A stretch of 64,000 nt of DNA from Thermoplasmata archaeon (lineage in GTDB: Archaea > Thermoplasmatota > E2 > DHVEG-1): assembly GCA_020054475.1 (NCBI GenBank), contig JAHWGJ010000001.1, positions 1-64,000 on the forward strand. Direction: 5' to 3'. Position 1 is the first letter of the stretch; each line of letters begins with the position of its first letter. The notes beneath the pieces are model-generated. The model was not told the origin of the DNA, ran no database searches, and saw only the letters and a program-made list of their open reading frames with translations. The position numbers were made by a program, and so were the translations under genes. Positions 1 to 10,066 of the stretch are shown one piece after another.

Positions 1-82
1 AAATGCACATGGTGAAAAAAAGGTTATTATTCCTAATGAGAAAGAAAATAATATTAAAGCATAATCCATCTTTTTTCGCCTA

Positions 83-592
83 TTAAATAATTTTATTGAT
101 TTCTTTAATTAATATCTCATTTGTTGTAAGACCATTGTGAGTATAAGCAATATCTCCATTTTTGTTTATTATTATGATTTTAGGAACGCTTAGGACATTG
201 TATTTTAATGTAGCATCTTCATTGTAAGAATCTAATGCAAATATCCATTTTGCTTCATAGAATTCCATAAAATTTTTTAAATCTGAATTGCTATCTCCTG
301 CTCCTAAAACAGATATCGACATCATAACTATTTTTTCATTAAAATTATTATATATTTTAATTAATTCATCCATCTGTAATTGGCAAGGTGGACAGTTTAC
401 AAACATAAAATCTAATAATATGATTTTTCCTAAATTTTCTGATAAATTAAATATTTCTCCATTAATTGTATTTAGATTAATATTTGGAGCATCACCCCAT
501 TCTTGTAATTGTTTATTATCTAAGCAACCCGTTATTGAAATTAATAGTATTATTATAAAAAATAGATTAATTTTTTTTTTATTGCTAATTAT
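83..592 (-). CDS. TlpA/thioredoxin-like lipoprotein; 5' end uncertain (no ATG/GTG/TTG at the natural N-terminus)
   Basis: Track ORF 83-406 has CPPC ('FMFVNCPPCQLQ') and thioredoxin-fold features. The same frame stays open upstream to about 600, encoding a lipoprotein signal '..KKKINLFFIIILLISITGCLDNKQ'. Confidence 0.75.
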   Translation of the reverse strand: MISNKKKINLFFIIILLISITGCLDNKQLQEWGDAPNINLNTINGEIFNLSENLGKIILLDFMFVNCPPCQLQMDELIKIYNNFNEKIVMMSISVLGAGDSNSDLKNFMEFYEAKWIFALDSYNEDATLKYNVLSVPKIIIINKNGDIAYTHNGLTTNEILIKEINKII

Positions 593-683
593 TGATTTTT
601 TTTATACGTAATACCTCCCTCATAATATTAAATGAATAAATTATTTAAAAATATACTGGTAATTGAATGTTCAATAAATATTT

Positions 684-752
684 GAAGGAGAAGGAGGAAG
701 AGAATAATTTAAGGGATTTTATATATTGTTCCTCCCTTCCCCCCAGGTCTTT
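684..752. repeat. Homopurine/homopyrimidine inverted-repeat hairpin
   Basis: gaaggagaaggaggaagag ... gttcctcccttcccccc. Confidence 0.5.
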
Positions 753-774
753 TTTATTAAATATTATGTTTTTT

Positions 775-1260
775 TTATAATAGATTTTTTAAAATTGGGA
801 ATTTTGACCATATTATTTCTAATATTTGCTTATTGATGATTTTATTTTTTATATATATTTCAAATGTACTCCATTCGCTTTCATGTCCATGACAGTCAGT
901 TGCTTTTGCCATTACAGAAAATGGGGATTCTGTTTGATAAAAATCATCCCATGAGTGATTATATATTAATCTATATCCCGATTCACATAATTGTGAATTA
1001 TAAAATGCAGGTATATCTGAACATCTAATTGTGTAACAAATTTTATCACATTGTGGATCTTCTGAAGTTATTTCATATGTATATTTAACATGTAATTTAC
1101 CCTCCTTTGGACCTGATATTGTTGGTGGATTTGGTGCATCAGGGTCTGTTCTTGTCAATGATAAAGACCTATTAATTTTATTGTCATTTCCATTAATTAT
1201 TGGCATTAAAAAGGTAAATACCAGCATCGTAACAATAAATATTTTTATCATTTTTTGCAT
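775..1260 (-). CDS. Exported protein with PKD/Ig-like domain and conserved C-terminal motif
   Basis: Signal peptide; 'PPTISGPKEGKLHVKYTYEITSEDPQCDKICYTIRC...' ; C-term 'EWSTFEIYIKNK...FPILKNLL'. Confidence 0.75.
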   Translation of the reverse strand: MQKMIKIFIVTMLVFTFLMPIINGNDNKINRSLSLTRTDPDAPNPPTISGPKEGKLHVKYTYEITSEDPQCDKICYTIRCSDIPAFYNSQLCESGYRLIYNHSWDDFYQTESPFSVMAKATDCHGHESEWSTFEIYIKNKIINKQILEIIWSKFPILKNLL

Positions 1261-1525
1261 ATTTCATTTTCCTCCCGCTTCATTATTAATACGCATATTA
1301 TATTTATATATGTTACTATTGAATCTATATTTTGATTATATGTTACATTTGTTATTTATTATTCTATTAATTATTAATAATTGTTTTTGATATGTGAAAT
1401 GCGATATAATTAATAAAAAAGAAATATTTTATATTATTTTTCTTGAATTTATTATTTATTAATAGAATGATATTATTTTTCAACATATTTTTATATAAGA
1501 ATTTTATTTTTGTGATTGTGGACTT

Positions 1526-1960
1526 ATGAAATCTGTAATTGTTTACTGGTCAAGATATGGAAATGGGAAGAAAATTGTTGATTACTTATCAAAAAAATTT
1601 AATGAAAAAAAGGTTGAAACACAAATTTTTAAAACTGATGAGATTGAGCCGCATGAATTACCTTCTGCTGATTTTTATATATTTTCATCACCTACTGAGG
1701 CTTTCAATGTTCAAAAAAATATGAGAAAATTTATTAAAAATCTGAATGATATGAATGAAAAAAAATATGGCGTAATTAATACTCATGGGATGAATAAAAA
1801 TTGGATTTATAAATTTGATAAAATTCTTTTAAAAAAGAATATGAAAAAGATTTCTGGAATTGATTTTCGGGTTGGAAAAGATGCTAATACTGGAAATGGT
1901 CTTATGAGTGGATGGGAATCAAAGGTAGATACTTTTGTAGACGACTTGTTATTAAAATAA
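1526..1960 (+). CDS. Flavodoxin-domain protein
   Basis: 'VIVYWSRYGNGKKIVDYL' FMN-binding-loop-like N-terminus; size and fold pattern of flavodoxin. Confidence 0.75.
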   Translation: MKSVIVYWSRYGNGKKIVDYLSKKFNEKKVETQIFKTDEIEPHELPSADFYIFSSPTEAFNVQKNMRKFIKNLNDMNEKKYGVINTHGMNKNWIYKFDKILLKKNMKKISGIDFRVGKDANTGNGLMSGWESKVDTFVDDLLLK

Positions 1961-2057
1961 TAGTGAGTATATATTTTAAAAATTTCATTAAATTAGATAT
2001 ATCATTTTATTTTTTGTTTTAATTAATACAAAATTATTTATAGTATAAATAAAATAA

Positions 2058-2071
2058 TTAACATTTGTTAA
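2058..2071. promoter_or_regulatory. TAAC-N4-GTTA palindrome (ttaacatttgttaa)
   Basis: 14 nt upstream of the TTG start of the rhodanese-like gene; one of seven such intergenic sites. Confidence 0.6.
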
Positions 2072-2085
2072 TTAGGTGATACATT

Positions 2086-2598
2086 TTGAAAAAACTATTA
2101 ATACCCTCTATAATTGGAATAATTCTTTTTACATCGTTTGTTAGCGCTAATTCTACATTACATTATGAAACGGTTAAAAATAATAATGAAATTAATCTTG
2201 AATCAAATGGGTTTATTAATATCACAGCATTAGAAGCCTGGGATTTAATGAATAATTCTGATGATGGTCGACAAATTTCTATTGATATTCGTAGATGGGA
2301 TGAATATTCTTCTGAAAGAATCGATACTCCAAATAATGAGGATTGGCCTAGATGGTTTCCATATGAATTTACAAGTGGAGGACCTGGACCTATTAAAAAT
2401 GAAGGTATTTTATTAGATATTTTTATGAAAATATATCAGAATAAAGAGATAATAATTTATTGTCGAACGGGTAGGAGAACTGGAATATCAGCTCAAATAC
2501 TTGTTGATAATGGATTTACTGGCACTATATATAATATGGTAAATGGAATTACTGAATGGAAATCAGAAGGATTACCAACTATTGAAGGTTTAATATAA
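2086..2598 (+). CDS. Exported rhodanese-like domain protein
   Basis: Signal peptide; 'EIIIYCRTGRRTGISAQILVDNGFTG-IYNMVNGITEWKSEGLP' rhodanese active-site loop. SD aggtgat then TTG start. Confidence 0.85.
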   Translation: MKKLLIPSIIGIILFTSFVSANSTLHYETVKNNNEINLESNGFINITALEAWDLMNNSDDGRQISIDIRRWDEYSSERIDTPNNEDWPRWFPYEFTSGGPGPIKNEGILLDIFMKIYQNKEIIIYCRTGRRTGISAQILVDNGFTGTIYNMVNGITEWKSEGLPTIEGLI

Positions 2599-2608
2599 AT
2601 CAAAATTT

Positions 2609-4237
2609 CTATTTTTTTGGTAGCGTAAAGTAAAAAATTGATCCTTCATTGAAACCTGGGCTTTCCACCCAAATTTTTCCATTATGTTTTTCAACAATTC
2701 TTTTACATATTGATAATCCTAAACCGCTGCTTTCAATATCATGTCTTGATTTATCAGCTTTGTAGAATTCATCAAAAATATTATCAATTTGTTTTTTTTC
2801 TAATCCAATTCCCGTATCTTTGATTGATATTATAATTTGATCATTATCTTCTTTAGATTCTAGTAATACTTCTCCGTTTTCATTATTGTATTTTATTGAA
2901 TTATCAATTAAATTTGTGATTAAAACTTCAAATTCTTGTTTATCTGCTCTTACATTGTGTTTGTTATTAATTTTATTTTTTATTTTAATATTATTTTTAT
3001 TAAATATTATTTTCTTATTTTCAATTATTTTTTCAATTTCTTTTTTTAGATTAATATCTTCAAATGTAAATCTTGTTTTTGGTAAATTTAATCTGGCTAA
3101 TTCTAGTGTATTTACAACTAGATTTTTCATTAATTCTACATCTTGATGCAATACTTCCAAAATCTCTTTTTTCTTTGGATTATTTTCTTTTCTTTTCAAA
3201 AGAGGTATTAGATTTATTAATGGGCCAAGTGGTGTTTTTAAATCATGTCCTAGTTGGTTAATAAAATCATTTTTTTGTTTTAACAATGATTCTACTTCTG
3301 TTGTTCTTTCTTTCACTTTTTTTTCAAGATATTTATTCATTTCGTTTAGTTTGTCCTGTGTCTTGTTTAATTCTTCGTTTGTTAATTGAAGATTTTTTGA
3401 TTTTTCATGAAGTTCTTTTGTTCTTAATTTTACTTGTTTTTCAAGGTTTTTACTATATTCTTCTAATTCAATCCTTGATTTATTTAAATCTTCCCTCATA
3501 ATATTAAATGTGTTAGCTAATTCTCCAATTTCATCATTTGAATCTATTTCTACATTGTATCGAAGATTTCCATCTCTCATTTTTATAACACCTTTTCTTA
3601 GTTTTCCAATTGGTGATGTTATAAATTGACTTATAAGGAATAGTATTAAGAAAAATGATATTAATGTAAATCCTGAGGAGTATATTATTACTGTCGTGTA
3701 CATTTCTCTCATCATATCATCTAGATTATTTAGTGATACTATGTATCTAATTGAATAATCATGTCTCCCCCATTCTTCTATATAGGGTTGTATAATGTTA
3801 AATATTTTAGTTTCTTCTATTATTTCATCTGTTGAAGGTTCAGATAATCCCGCTTTTTTTATTAATTCTTCATTTTCTAGGTATCTTTCTTGATTAGTAT
3901 TTTCATCATATTTTCCTTGATTAATTTCATTCGAATCAAATAAAATTTTTCCATTAACATCTACAATTTGAATTTTTTGTATATTATTGTTTAATGACAT
4001 TGATTCATCTATGATTTCTATAAATTTGTAAAATCCTGATTCATAATATAGTTCAAAATTTCTTATTATATATAATACAGATAAACTTGCATATGATTCT
4101 GATCCTTCTATAAGTGTTTCTTTTGCTGAATTATATTCTCTTTGAATAATTACTATTGAACTCACTGAGAATACTATTACAAGTATTATTAGTAAAGGTA
4201 ATATCAATTTAATTTTTATACTGAGAAATTTTCTCAT
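2609..4237 (-). CDS. Membrane sensor histidine kinase (extracytoplasmic region, HAMP, coiled coil, HisKA, HATPase_c)
   Basis: 'FINQLGHDLKTPLGPL' H-box; N/G boxes 'NLIDNSIKYNNENG', 'IKDTGIGLEKKQ', 'GLGLSICKRIVEKHNGKIWVES'; two N-terminal TM segments. Confidence 0.92.
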   Translation of the reverse strand: MRKFLSIKIKLILPLLIILVIVFSVSSIVIIQREYNSAKETLIEGSESYASLSVLYIIRNFELYYESGFYKFIEIIDESMSLNNNIQKIQIVDVNGKILFDSNEINQGKYDENTNQERYLENEELIKKAGLSEPSTDEIIEETKIFNIIQPYIEEWGRHDYSIRYIVSLNNLDDMMREMYTTVIIYSSGFTLISFFLILFLISQFITSPIGKLRKGVIKMRDGNLRYNVEIDSNDEIGELANTFNIMREDLNKSRIELEEYSKNLEKQVKLRTKELHEKSKNLQLTNEELNKTQDKLNEMNKYLEKKVKERTTEVESLLKQKNDFINQLGHDLKTPLGPLINLIPLLKRKENNPKKKEILEVLHQDVELMKNLVVNTLELARLNLPKTRFTFEDINLKKEIEKIIENKKIIFNKNNIKIKNKINNKHNVRADKQEFEVLITNLIDNSIKYNNENGEVLLESKEDNDQIIISIKDTGIGLEKKQIDNIFDEFYKADKSRHDIESSGLGLSICKRIVEKHNGKIWVESPGFNEGSIFYFTLPKK

Positions 4238-4256
4238 TTTTTCCTATTACTTCCTA

Positions 4257-5813
4257 TTATTTTTTTATTTTAATATTTTCTATTCTAATTTCCATATCAG
4301 ATCTAGGGCCCCAGTCGACGTTATCTTCTGATGCATAATTAATTATATTTATTATAAGGGGAATACATGCTACGTCATTCATTGCAATTTTGAATCCTTC
4401 TTGCATATAACCTAACCTTATTTCTGGATCCATTGAAACCATAATTTTATCACTAATAGTATCAATTGATGAATTTGAGTAATAGCCAAGATTATAAGTT
4501 CCATAACCCTTTTTTTCATCTATAGAACGTAGTATATAATCAAATATTTCACCACCATCCCCAGTTGCAGGTATCCATCCAATTATATAAAATGTACTAT
4601 TCCTATTAAGTATTTTATTAAAATAATCTTCTAGTGGTAATGGATTCAATTCTACATTTATTATTGGAGATAATTGTTTTTTAATTTCAGTACAAATTGC
4701 TAGATCATCATACCAATCTACTGGGCAATCAAGTGTTATATTAAAACCATTTTCATATCCTGCATCTTTTAGAAGATTAATAGATCTATTTGGATTATAT
4801 TCTATTATCTCAATATTTGGATTATATCCAAAAATTAAGGGCGATAAAAACTGAGAAGCAGGTTCTGCATAGCCCCCCCGAATATTTGTTATTATTGAAT
4901 TTTTATCAATTGCATGGTAAATTGCTTTTCTAACTCTAATGTCTGACATTGGATTTTTACTATTATTACCATCTCCAATCATTTCTCTAAAATCAAAACT
5001 TAAATATACAACTGTTGTACTTGATATTGTTTGGATTGAAATGCCCTTTTTTTCTTTTATTTCATCAATGTAGATCGGCATAATATTTTCTGCAATGTCT
5101 ATTTCTCCAGATAATAGTTTATTTTTTCTCTCTTCATCATTTTCTATAATCTGAAAAATTGCTTTATCAATTTCAACTTTTTCGCCCCAATAATCTTCAA
5201 ATTTTTGTAAAATTATTTTTTCATTTGGATAATACTCTATTAATTGATATGCTCCTGTTCCGATTGGTTTTGAATTATTGGATGTTTCTATATACCTCTT
5301 CGAGATGATTGGAATATCAACTAGTTTATTTAGAAGAACAGGGGAGGGGCCATTTGTTATAATATCAACGGTATAGTCATCCACGATTATTACATTTGAT
5401 ATTGATGATATTAAATCTTTTAATACATTTGAATTGTTCTGTTTTATAAAATCAATTGAAAATTTAACATCTTCAGATGTGAAATTATTTCCATTTTGAA
5501 AAATGATATTTTGTCTCAAACTGAATCTCCAAGTATTTTGATCAGGGTTATTCCATGATTTAGCTAATCTTGGCGTTATTCGAAAATTCTCATCAAAATC
5601 AACTAGACCATCATATATATTGAAATTTACTTCCATTGTTGATATATCATAAGAGTTTATAAACGGGTAAAATCCAAATATTCTATCGGTAATTCCAATA
5701 TTAAGAATATTTGTTGAATTATTTTCATTTTGATTTAAACAACCTGCAATACTAGTTAATAGTGTAATTAATAGTATAATTGATAAATATTTTTTAAATC
5801 TCATTTTTTCCAC
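4257..5813 (-). CDS. ABC-type peptide/solute-binding lipoprotein (SBP family 5)
   Basis: Lipobox 'TSIAGCLNQ'; family 5 pattern 'RLAKSWNNPDQNTWRFSLRQNIIFQNGNNFTSEDVKFSID', 'NPMSDIRVRKAIYHAIDK'. Confidence 0.9.
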   Translation of the reverse strand: MEKMRFKKYLSIILLITLLTSIAGCLNQNENNSTNILNIGITDRIFGFYPFINSYDISTMEVNFNIYDGLVDFDENFRITPRLAKSWNNPDQNTWRFSLRQNIIFQNGNNFTSEDVKFSIDFIKQNNSNVLKDLISSISNVIIVDDYTVDIITNGPSPVLLNKLVDIPIISKRYIETSNNSKPIGTGAYQLIEYYPNEKIILQKFEDYWGEKVEIDKAIFQIIENDEERKNKLLSGEIDIAENIMPIYIDEIKEKKGISIQTISSTTVVYLSFDFREMIGDGNNSKNPMSDIRVRKAIYHAIDKNSIITNIRGGYAEPASQFLSPLIFGYNPNIEIIEYNPNRSINLLKDAGYENGFNITLDCPVDWYDDLAICTEIKKQLSPIINVELNPLPLEDYFNKILNRNSTFYIIGWIPATGDGGEIFDYILRSIDEKKGYGTYNLGYYSNSSIDTISDKIMVSMDPEIRLGYMQEGFKIAMNDVACIPLIINIINYASEDNVDWGPRSDMEIRIENIKIKK

Positions 5814-6079
5814 CTGTTAAATAATGAAATAGTTATTAAATCTGCGTAATTATTTCTATTATATTTTTTCAATTTTCTCCCCCTAATTAACTCTGTATAC
5901 CCATTTATTTTTTTTTTTGTTTATTTAATTATAGTTTTATTATTTTTATTTAAAACTATAGTAATTAATATTTAAACGTATTTTCAATTTATTTTATAAT
6001 TAGTATCTATTCGTTCAACTATTCATTATAAAAATTTTTATGTATAATATGAAATATTATCAAATATCTACGAAAGATT

Positions 6080-6142
6080 AGAAAGGGAAGAATAATCATT
6101 TAAAAGAGATGACATTTTTTTTTATTCCCTTTCTACCCTCCC
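6080..6142. repeat. Homopurine/homopyrimidine inverted-repeat hairpin
   Basis: agaaagggaagaataa ... ttattccctttct. Confidence 0.55.
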
Positions 6143-6199
6143 TTATAATATTTTATTTAAAAAAAGTAAGATATGAATAAAAAATATCTAAAAAAAATT

Positions 6200-7756
6200 T
6201 TACAATATTTCAATACCACTTGCTAAAAATCGAGAATCTGCTCTTAGAGATAATATGATATCATTTGTAGTTAGTATTAATAATTCTTGTGAGAAAAGAG
6301 GAATTGAAAAAACATCTTCTTCAAGTGCAATTTTAAATCCCTCCTGTAATACTTTTGATCTAAATGTTGGATTCATTTCAGTAGAAGCTTGAATGCCGAG
6401 CTCATCTACTTTTGAATTTGAATAATGTCCTGAATTATAATAACCAATTATGTTTTCTCCAATTGTTCGTATAAATAAATCATAAATGAATCCACCATCA
6501 AAGGATGCCGGACTCCAACCCACTAGCCAAAGTGAGGTGTTTTTTTCATATATTACTTTTTTATTAAATTCTTCAGCAGATAGATAATTTATCTTAATTT
6601 CAATACCTACTTTGGATAGCTGTTCTTTTATTTGTTCACAATTTATTTTATTATATTCATAGCCTAGGGTTATACAATCCATTTCTATCTCAAAGCCATT
6701 AATATAACCAGATTCGTTTAGTAGTTCTTTAGCTAGGGTTTGATTATATGGTAATCGTTTTATCTCAGGATTATAACCAAAAATATATTGAGTAAGCAGT
6801 TGTGATGCTGGTTTTGCATATCCTCTAAATGGGCCATTGATTAGAGGTTCGATATCAATTGCATGATAGAATGCTCTTCGTACTCTTACATCTGCTGTTG
6901 GGTTATTTCCATCAGGAAAACCGTAACTATTATTTTCTCTAACATCAAAACCAATTATATAATTTGATAATGGTGGGTATTTTTCAATATTTATTTTACT
7001 TTCATTTATTAAAATATCAATATTTTCATCAATGTTATAATCAGCAATATTTATTTTTCCAGAGATTAATTCATCTATTCTTTTTTCTTGATCTTCAATA
7101 AATTTGAATATTACCACATCAATTTTTGGTTTTTCTCCCCAATAATTTTCAAATAATTCTATTTTTGTATAATTATTTTCAATGTATTCAACAAATTTGT
7201 ATGGCCCTGCCCCTATAGGTAATTCTATATTTTCATTAGGTTGTTTACTTGGAAATACAATAAAAGTATGCGCAAGTCTTTGGAGTAATCCGGGATAGGG
7301 TTCATTAGTTATTATATCGATTGTATAATCATCAATTATTTTTATATCTTTAATAAAGGATTGATAAGTAGGATAAAATGAAGAGTTTAATGAATACTTT
7401 ACATCATCTGAATTAAAAGCCTGCCCATTATGAAATTTAACATTTTCTCTAAGAAAAAATCGCCATGTATAATCATCAAGATTTATCCAATTAGTCGCTA
7501 ATGAAGGATTTATTTGAAAAAATTCATTAAATTCTACTAATCCATTGTAAATATTACATAACAAAACATATCTATTATTGAGTTTTATTGAATATGGATA
7601 TATCGAATCTAGGTCCATTGAACCATATATTATTGTTTTTTTATTTTCCGTATCGTCTTTAATATCTGAATCTGTTATACAACCTACAGATATTATAATT
7701 ATAAATAATATTAAAATTATTAATAAATTTTTTATTTGATTTATTTTAATGTCCAT
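6200..7756 (-). CDS. ABC-type peptide/solute-binding lipoprotein (SBP family 5), paralogue of the previous gene
   Basis: 'SLATNWINLDDYTWRFFLRENVKFHNGQAFNSDDVKYSL', 'NPTADVRVRRAFYHAID'. Confidence 0.9.
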   Translation of the reverse strand: MDIKINQIKNLLIILILFIIIISVGCITDSDIKDDTENKKTIIYGSMDLDSIYPYSIKLNNRYVLLCNIYNGLVEFNEFFQINPSLATNWINLDDYTWRFFLRENVKFHNGQAFNSDDVKYSLNSSFYPTYQSFIKDIKIIDDYTIDIITNEPYPGLLQRLAHTFIVFPSKQPNENIELPIGAGPYKFVEYIENNYTKIELFENYWGEKPKIDVVIFKFIEDQEKRIDELISGKINIADYNIDENIDILINESKINIEKYPPLSNYIIGFDVRENNSYGFPDGNNPTADVRVRRAFYHAIDIEPLINGPFRGYAKPASQLLTQYIFGYNPEIKRLPYNQTLAKELLNESGYINGFEIEMDCITLGYEYNKINCEQIKEQLSKVGIEIKINYLSAEEFNKKVIYEKNTSLWLVGWSPASFDGGFIYDLFIRTIGENIIGYYNSGHYSNSKVDELGIQASTEMNPTFRSKVLQEGFKIALEEDVFSIPLFSQELLILTTNDIILSLRADSRFLASGIEIL

Positions 7757-7861
7757 TTAATCCTGTATTATAAATACAGTTGCTTTATTTATTGTTTTTT
7801 TAAATATTAGAATTTGTTTTTCATTGGATAAGTTCTGATATTTAAGTCGATTTTTATATAT

Positions 7862-7993
7862 TTAATGTATTATTTCCCCGCAGAATGGACAATGTTTTTC
7901 ATTATAATTTGTTATATATATTTTATTAATTTTTTTATTCCAGTTTTTATCAATTTTTTTTACAAAATCTAAATCTATCATTTCTATTACCAT
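7862..7993 (-). CDS. Small (43 aa) hypothetical protein with one CPFCG knuckle
   Basis: Own translation: MVIEMIDLDFVKKIDKNWNKKINKIYITNYNEKHCPFCGEIIH*. Not in the ORF track because of length. Confidence 0.45.
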   Translation of the reverse strand: MVIEMIDLDFVKKIDKNWNKKINKIYITNYNEKHCPFCGEIIH

Positions 7994-8312
7994 TTAATTA
8001 TTTTCAATATTTATTAGAAAATTGTGAAATATTAAACTATTTTTTAATAATTTGAACTTTTATTTAATTTTTTTATTGTTAATCCATATAATGTTCAATA
8101 AGAAAAATAAATTAAATATAGCCATATATTATTTAAAAGTAAATTTATTAAAAAAATAAAATAATATAAAAATAAGTTTTAATTTTAAGAGTGTATTAAT
8201 TATAATTTAAATTTTTAAAAAATTGTACATAATCATATTAGCTAACATAGTCTATTTCTTTCATATTTAAAAAATATGAGGAAAATAAATCCCCACATAT
8301 GAAGATTTTTTT

Positions 8313-8885
8313 TCAAATCGCCTTTTTAGAATTTATGATGTTTTGCCAATATTGCTTTAATTCCTCTAAAGTTGTATTTAATACAATAGTATCTTTAACA
8401 GTATTTATACTATCAATAGGCATTGGCATTAGAATATTATTTGGAACTTTCCAAGTTTCACATATATATGGATCAACAAAGCATCCGTAATTCTTAAACG
8501 TGCCATCACTTTCAACCCATCCATAAAATGTTCCGACTCTAGAATGATTTTTATCATATACTGTTTTGTCTGTTATTTCATCTGTAGTGCAAGTTGTTTG
8601 CCCACATGGAAATGATTTGTTCCAAAATCTACTAAAATCTTCCATTGTTTTATTTAGAGTTACATGCTGTGTGAAATCTTTGATATAATCACTGTAAATT
8701 GGTATTAATTTACTTGATCCTCTAAACCAAGTTTCTCTTGTATTTTCAGTGGGTCTTACTCCAAAAAAATATCCCGGATAATCATTATTCCAACTATTCC
8801 ACCATTTATCGACATATCCCATAGTAGTTCCATTCAAATCATATACTTCTTTTCCAATATATTCTTTAGGATTGTTTATTTTCAT
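8313..8885 (-). CDS. PRC-barrel-like protein with two related repeats
   Basis: 'EYIGKEVYDLNGTTMGYVDKWW' and second half 'ITDKTVYDKNHSRVGTFYGWV'; both halves end with a 'TLNKTMEDFSRFW'/'VLNTTLEELKQYW' pattern. Confidence 0.55.
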   Translation of the reverse strand: MKINNPKEYIGKEVYDLNGTTMGYVDKWWNSWNNDYPGYFFGVRPTENTRETWFRGSSKLIPIYSDYIKDFTQHVTLNKTMEDFSRFWNKSFPCGQTTCTTDEITDKTVYDKNHSRVGTFYGWVESDGTFKNYGCFVDPYICETWKVPNNILMPMPIDSINTVKDTIVLNTTLEELKQYWQNIINSKKAI

Positions 8886-9041
8886 ATTTCATCTCACCAT
8901 CTATAATTAATTGAAGTATCGTTTTGTTATTAATACTTTTTAATATTATTGTAACGTTTGTAACATTGAAAATAGAAAATTATTAATATATTTGTAATTG
9001 TATATATTTAGTACTATAGATTATAATATGGGGTATTGTTA

Positions 9042-9188
9042 ATGAAAAATGTACTAATGTGCTTAAAAAATAAAAAACCTGTTAAAACAAATCAAAAATG
9101 TCCAAAATTTGACCCAATGCCAGAAATAATGGTTTATAAAAAAACTCATATAAGATGTTATAATTGTAGATTTTTAAATGATAATTAA
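9042..9188 (+). CDS. Small (48 aa) Cys-containing hypothetical protein
   Basis: Own translation: MKNVLMCLKNKKPVKTNQKCPKFDPMPEIMVYKKTHIRCYNCRFLNDN*. Confidence 0.5.
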   Translation: MKNVLMCLKNKKPVKTNQKCPKFDPMPEIMVYKKTHIRCYNCRFLNDN

Positions 9189-9226
9189 ATAATAAAAATT
9201 TTTAATGAAAAATATAATATTGGATT

Positions 9227-9670
9227 TTATGTTCCAAATATTTTTTCAAATAACTGATATAATATAGGTTGATTTTCAAAGAATTTAAAGAAAAATGAAC
9301 TAATAATCTTATTTTTTGGTACACTTAATTCCAAAGATGCCCAATTACTTTCAGCCCCATTGATATCTCTTGCTTTAATTTTAATTATATATGTTCCTTC
9401 AACATATGAATGTGAATTTGATTGTTCTTGTCCTGAAGTATAAGGTCCTATGCAAATTTCAGGAGCATCATCCCCCCATTGAATACAATAACTTATATCA
9501 TCATCTTCAGGATCTATTGATACAAAAGAGTAAGCTAGTACTTCCCCTTCTTTTGCTCTTGTTGGACCTGAAATATTTGGTAAGGATGGTGGTTCATTTG
9601 CACTTACATTAAATGCAAGTAGTGGAAAAAGCAATATCATACATAGGTACATGCTAATTATTTTCTTCAT
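9227..9670 (-). CDS. Exported PKD/Ig-like protein with conserved C-terminal motif
   Basis: Signal peptide; 'PPSLPNISGPTRAKEGEVLAYSFVSIDPEDDDISYCIQWGDD'; C-term 'NWASLELSVPKNKIIS...QPILYQLFEKIFGT'. Start placed at the internal ATG MKKIISMYLCM. Confidence 0.8.
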   Translation of the reverse strand: MKKIISMYLCMILLFPLLAFNVSANEPPSLPNISGPTRAKEGEVLAYSFVSIDPEDDDISYCIQWGDDAPEICIGPYTSGQEQSNSHSYVEGTYIIKIKARDINGAESNWASLELSVPKNKIISSFFFKFFENQPILYQLFEKIFGT

Positions 9671-9687
9671 TATTTTATCCCCAGTAA

Positions 9688-9701
9688 TTAACAACAGTTA
9701 A
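9688..9701. promoter_or_regulatory. TAAC-N4-GTTA palindrome (ttaacaacagttaa)
   Basis: 17 nt upstream of the likely ATG (9670) of the PKD-like gene. Confidence 0.6.
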
Positions 9702-9816
9702 TTATTTATTATTAATTATTAAATAGTATTTTAATATTTGGGTATAAATAATATTAATTTTTAATAAATTATTAAAAATAATTCAAGATAAATGTTAATA
9801 TAATTAAAGGTATAAA

Positions 9817-9999
9817 ATGAATAAAATTGTAGTTATTGATGCAGATAAATGCATTGATTATGGTTTATATACAGAGATTTGTCCAAATAATTTATTATAT
9901 ATCCATAATGGTATTTGCAAAGTATCAGATGAAAAAATGTGTGATAAATCAAAAGGTTGTGAAAAAGTATGCCCAACAGGAGCAATTAAGATAAATTAA
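9817..9999 (+). CDS. Ferredoxin-like 4Fe-4S protein with atypical Cys spacing
   Basis: 'DADKCIDYGLYTEICPNNLL...MCDKSKGCEKVCPTGAIKIN'. Confidence 0.7.
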   Translation: MNKIVVIDADKCIDYGLYTEICPNNLLYIHNGICKVSDEKMCDKSKGCEKVCPTGAIKIN

Positions 10000-10066
10000 A
10001 TGTATCATAAAATTATAAAATATATTTATAGTGGAAAAAATGAATATTTTAATAATGTATTATTTT

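Noticed and set aside
288-611. Plus-strand ORF overlapping the TlpA-like gene
   Set aside because: Antisense to a clear thioredoxin-fold coding frame; low-complexity hydrophobic translation.
8950-8967. GTAACGTTTGTAAC upstream of the PRC-barrel-like gene
   Set aside because: One half-site deviates (GTAA instead of GTTA); left out of the motif set.
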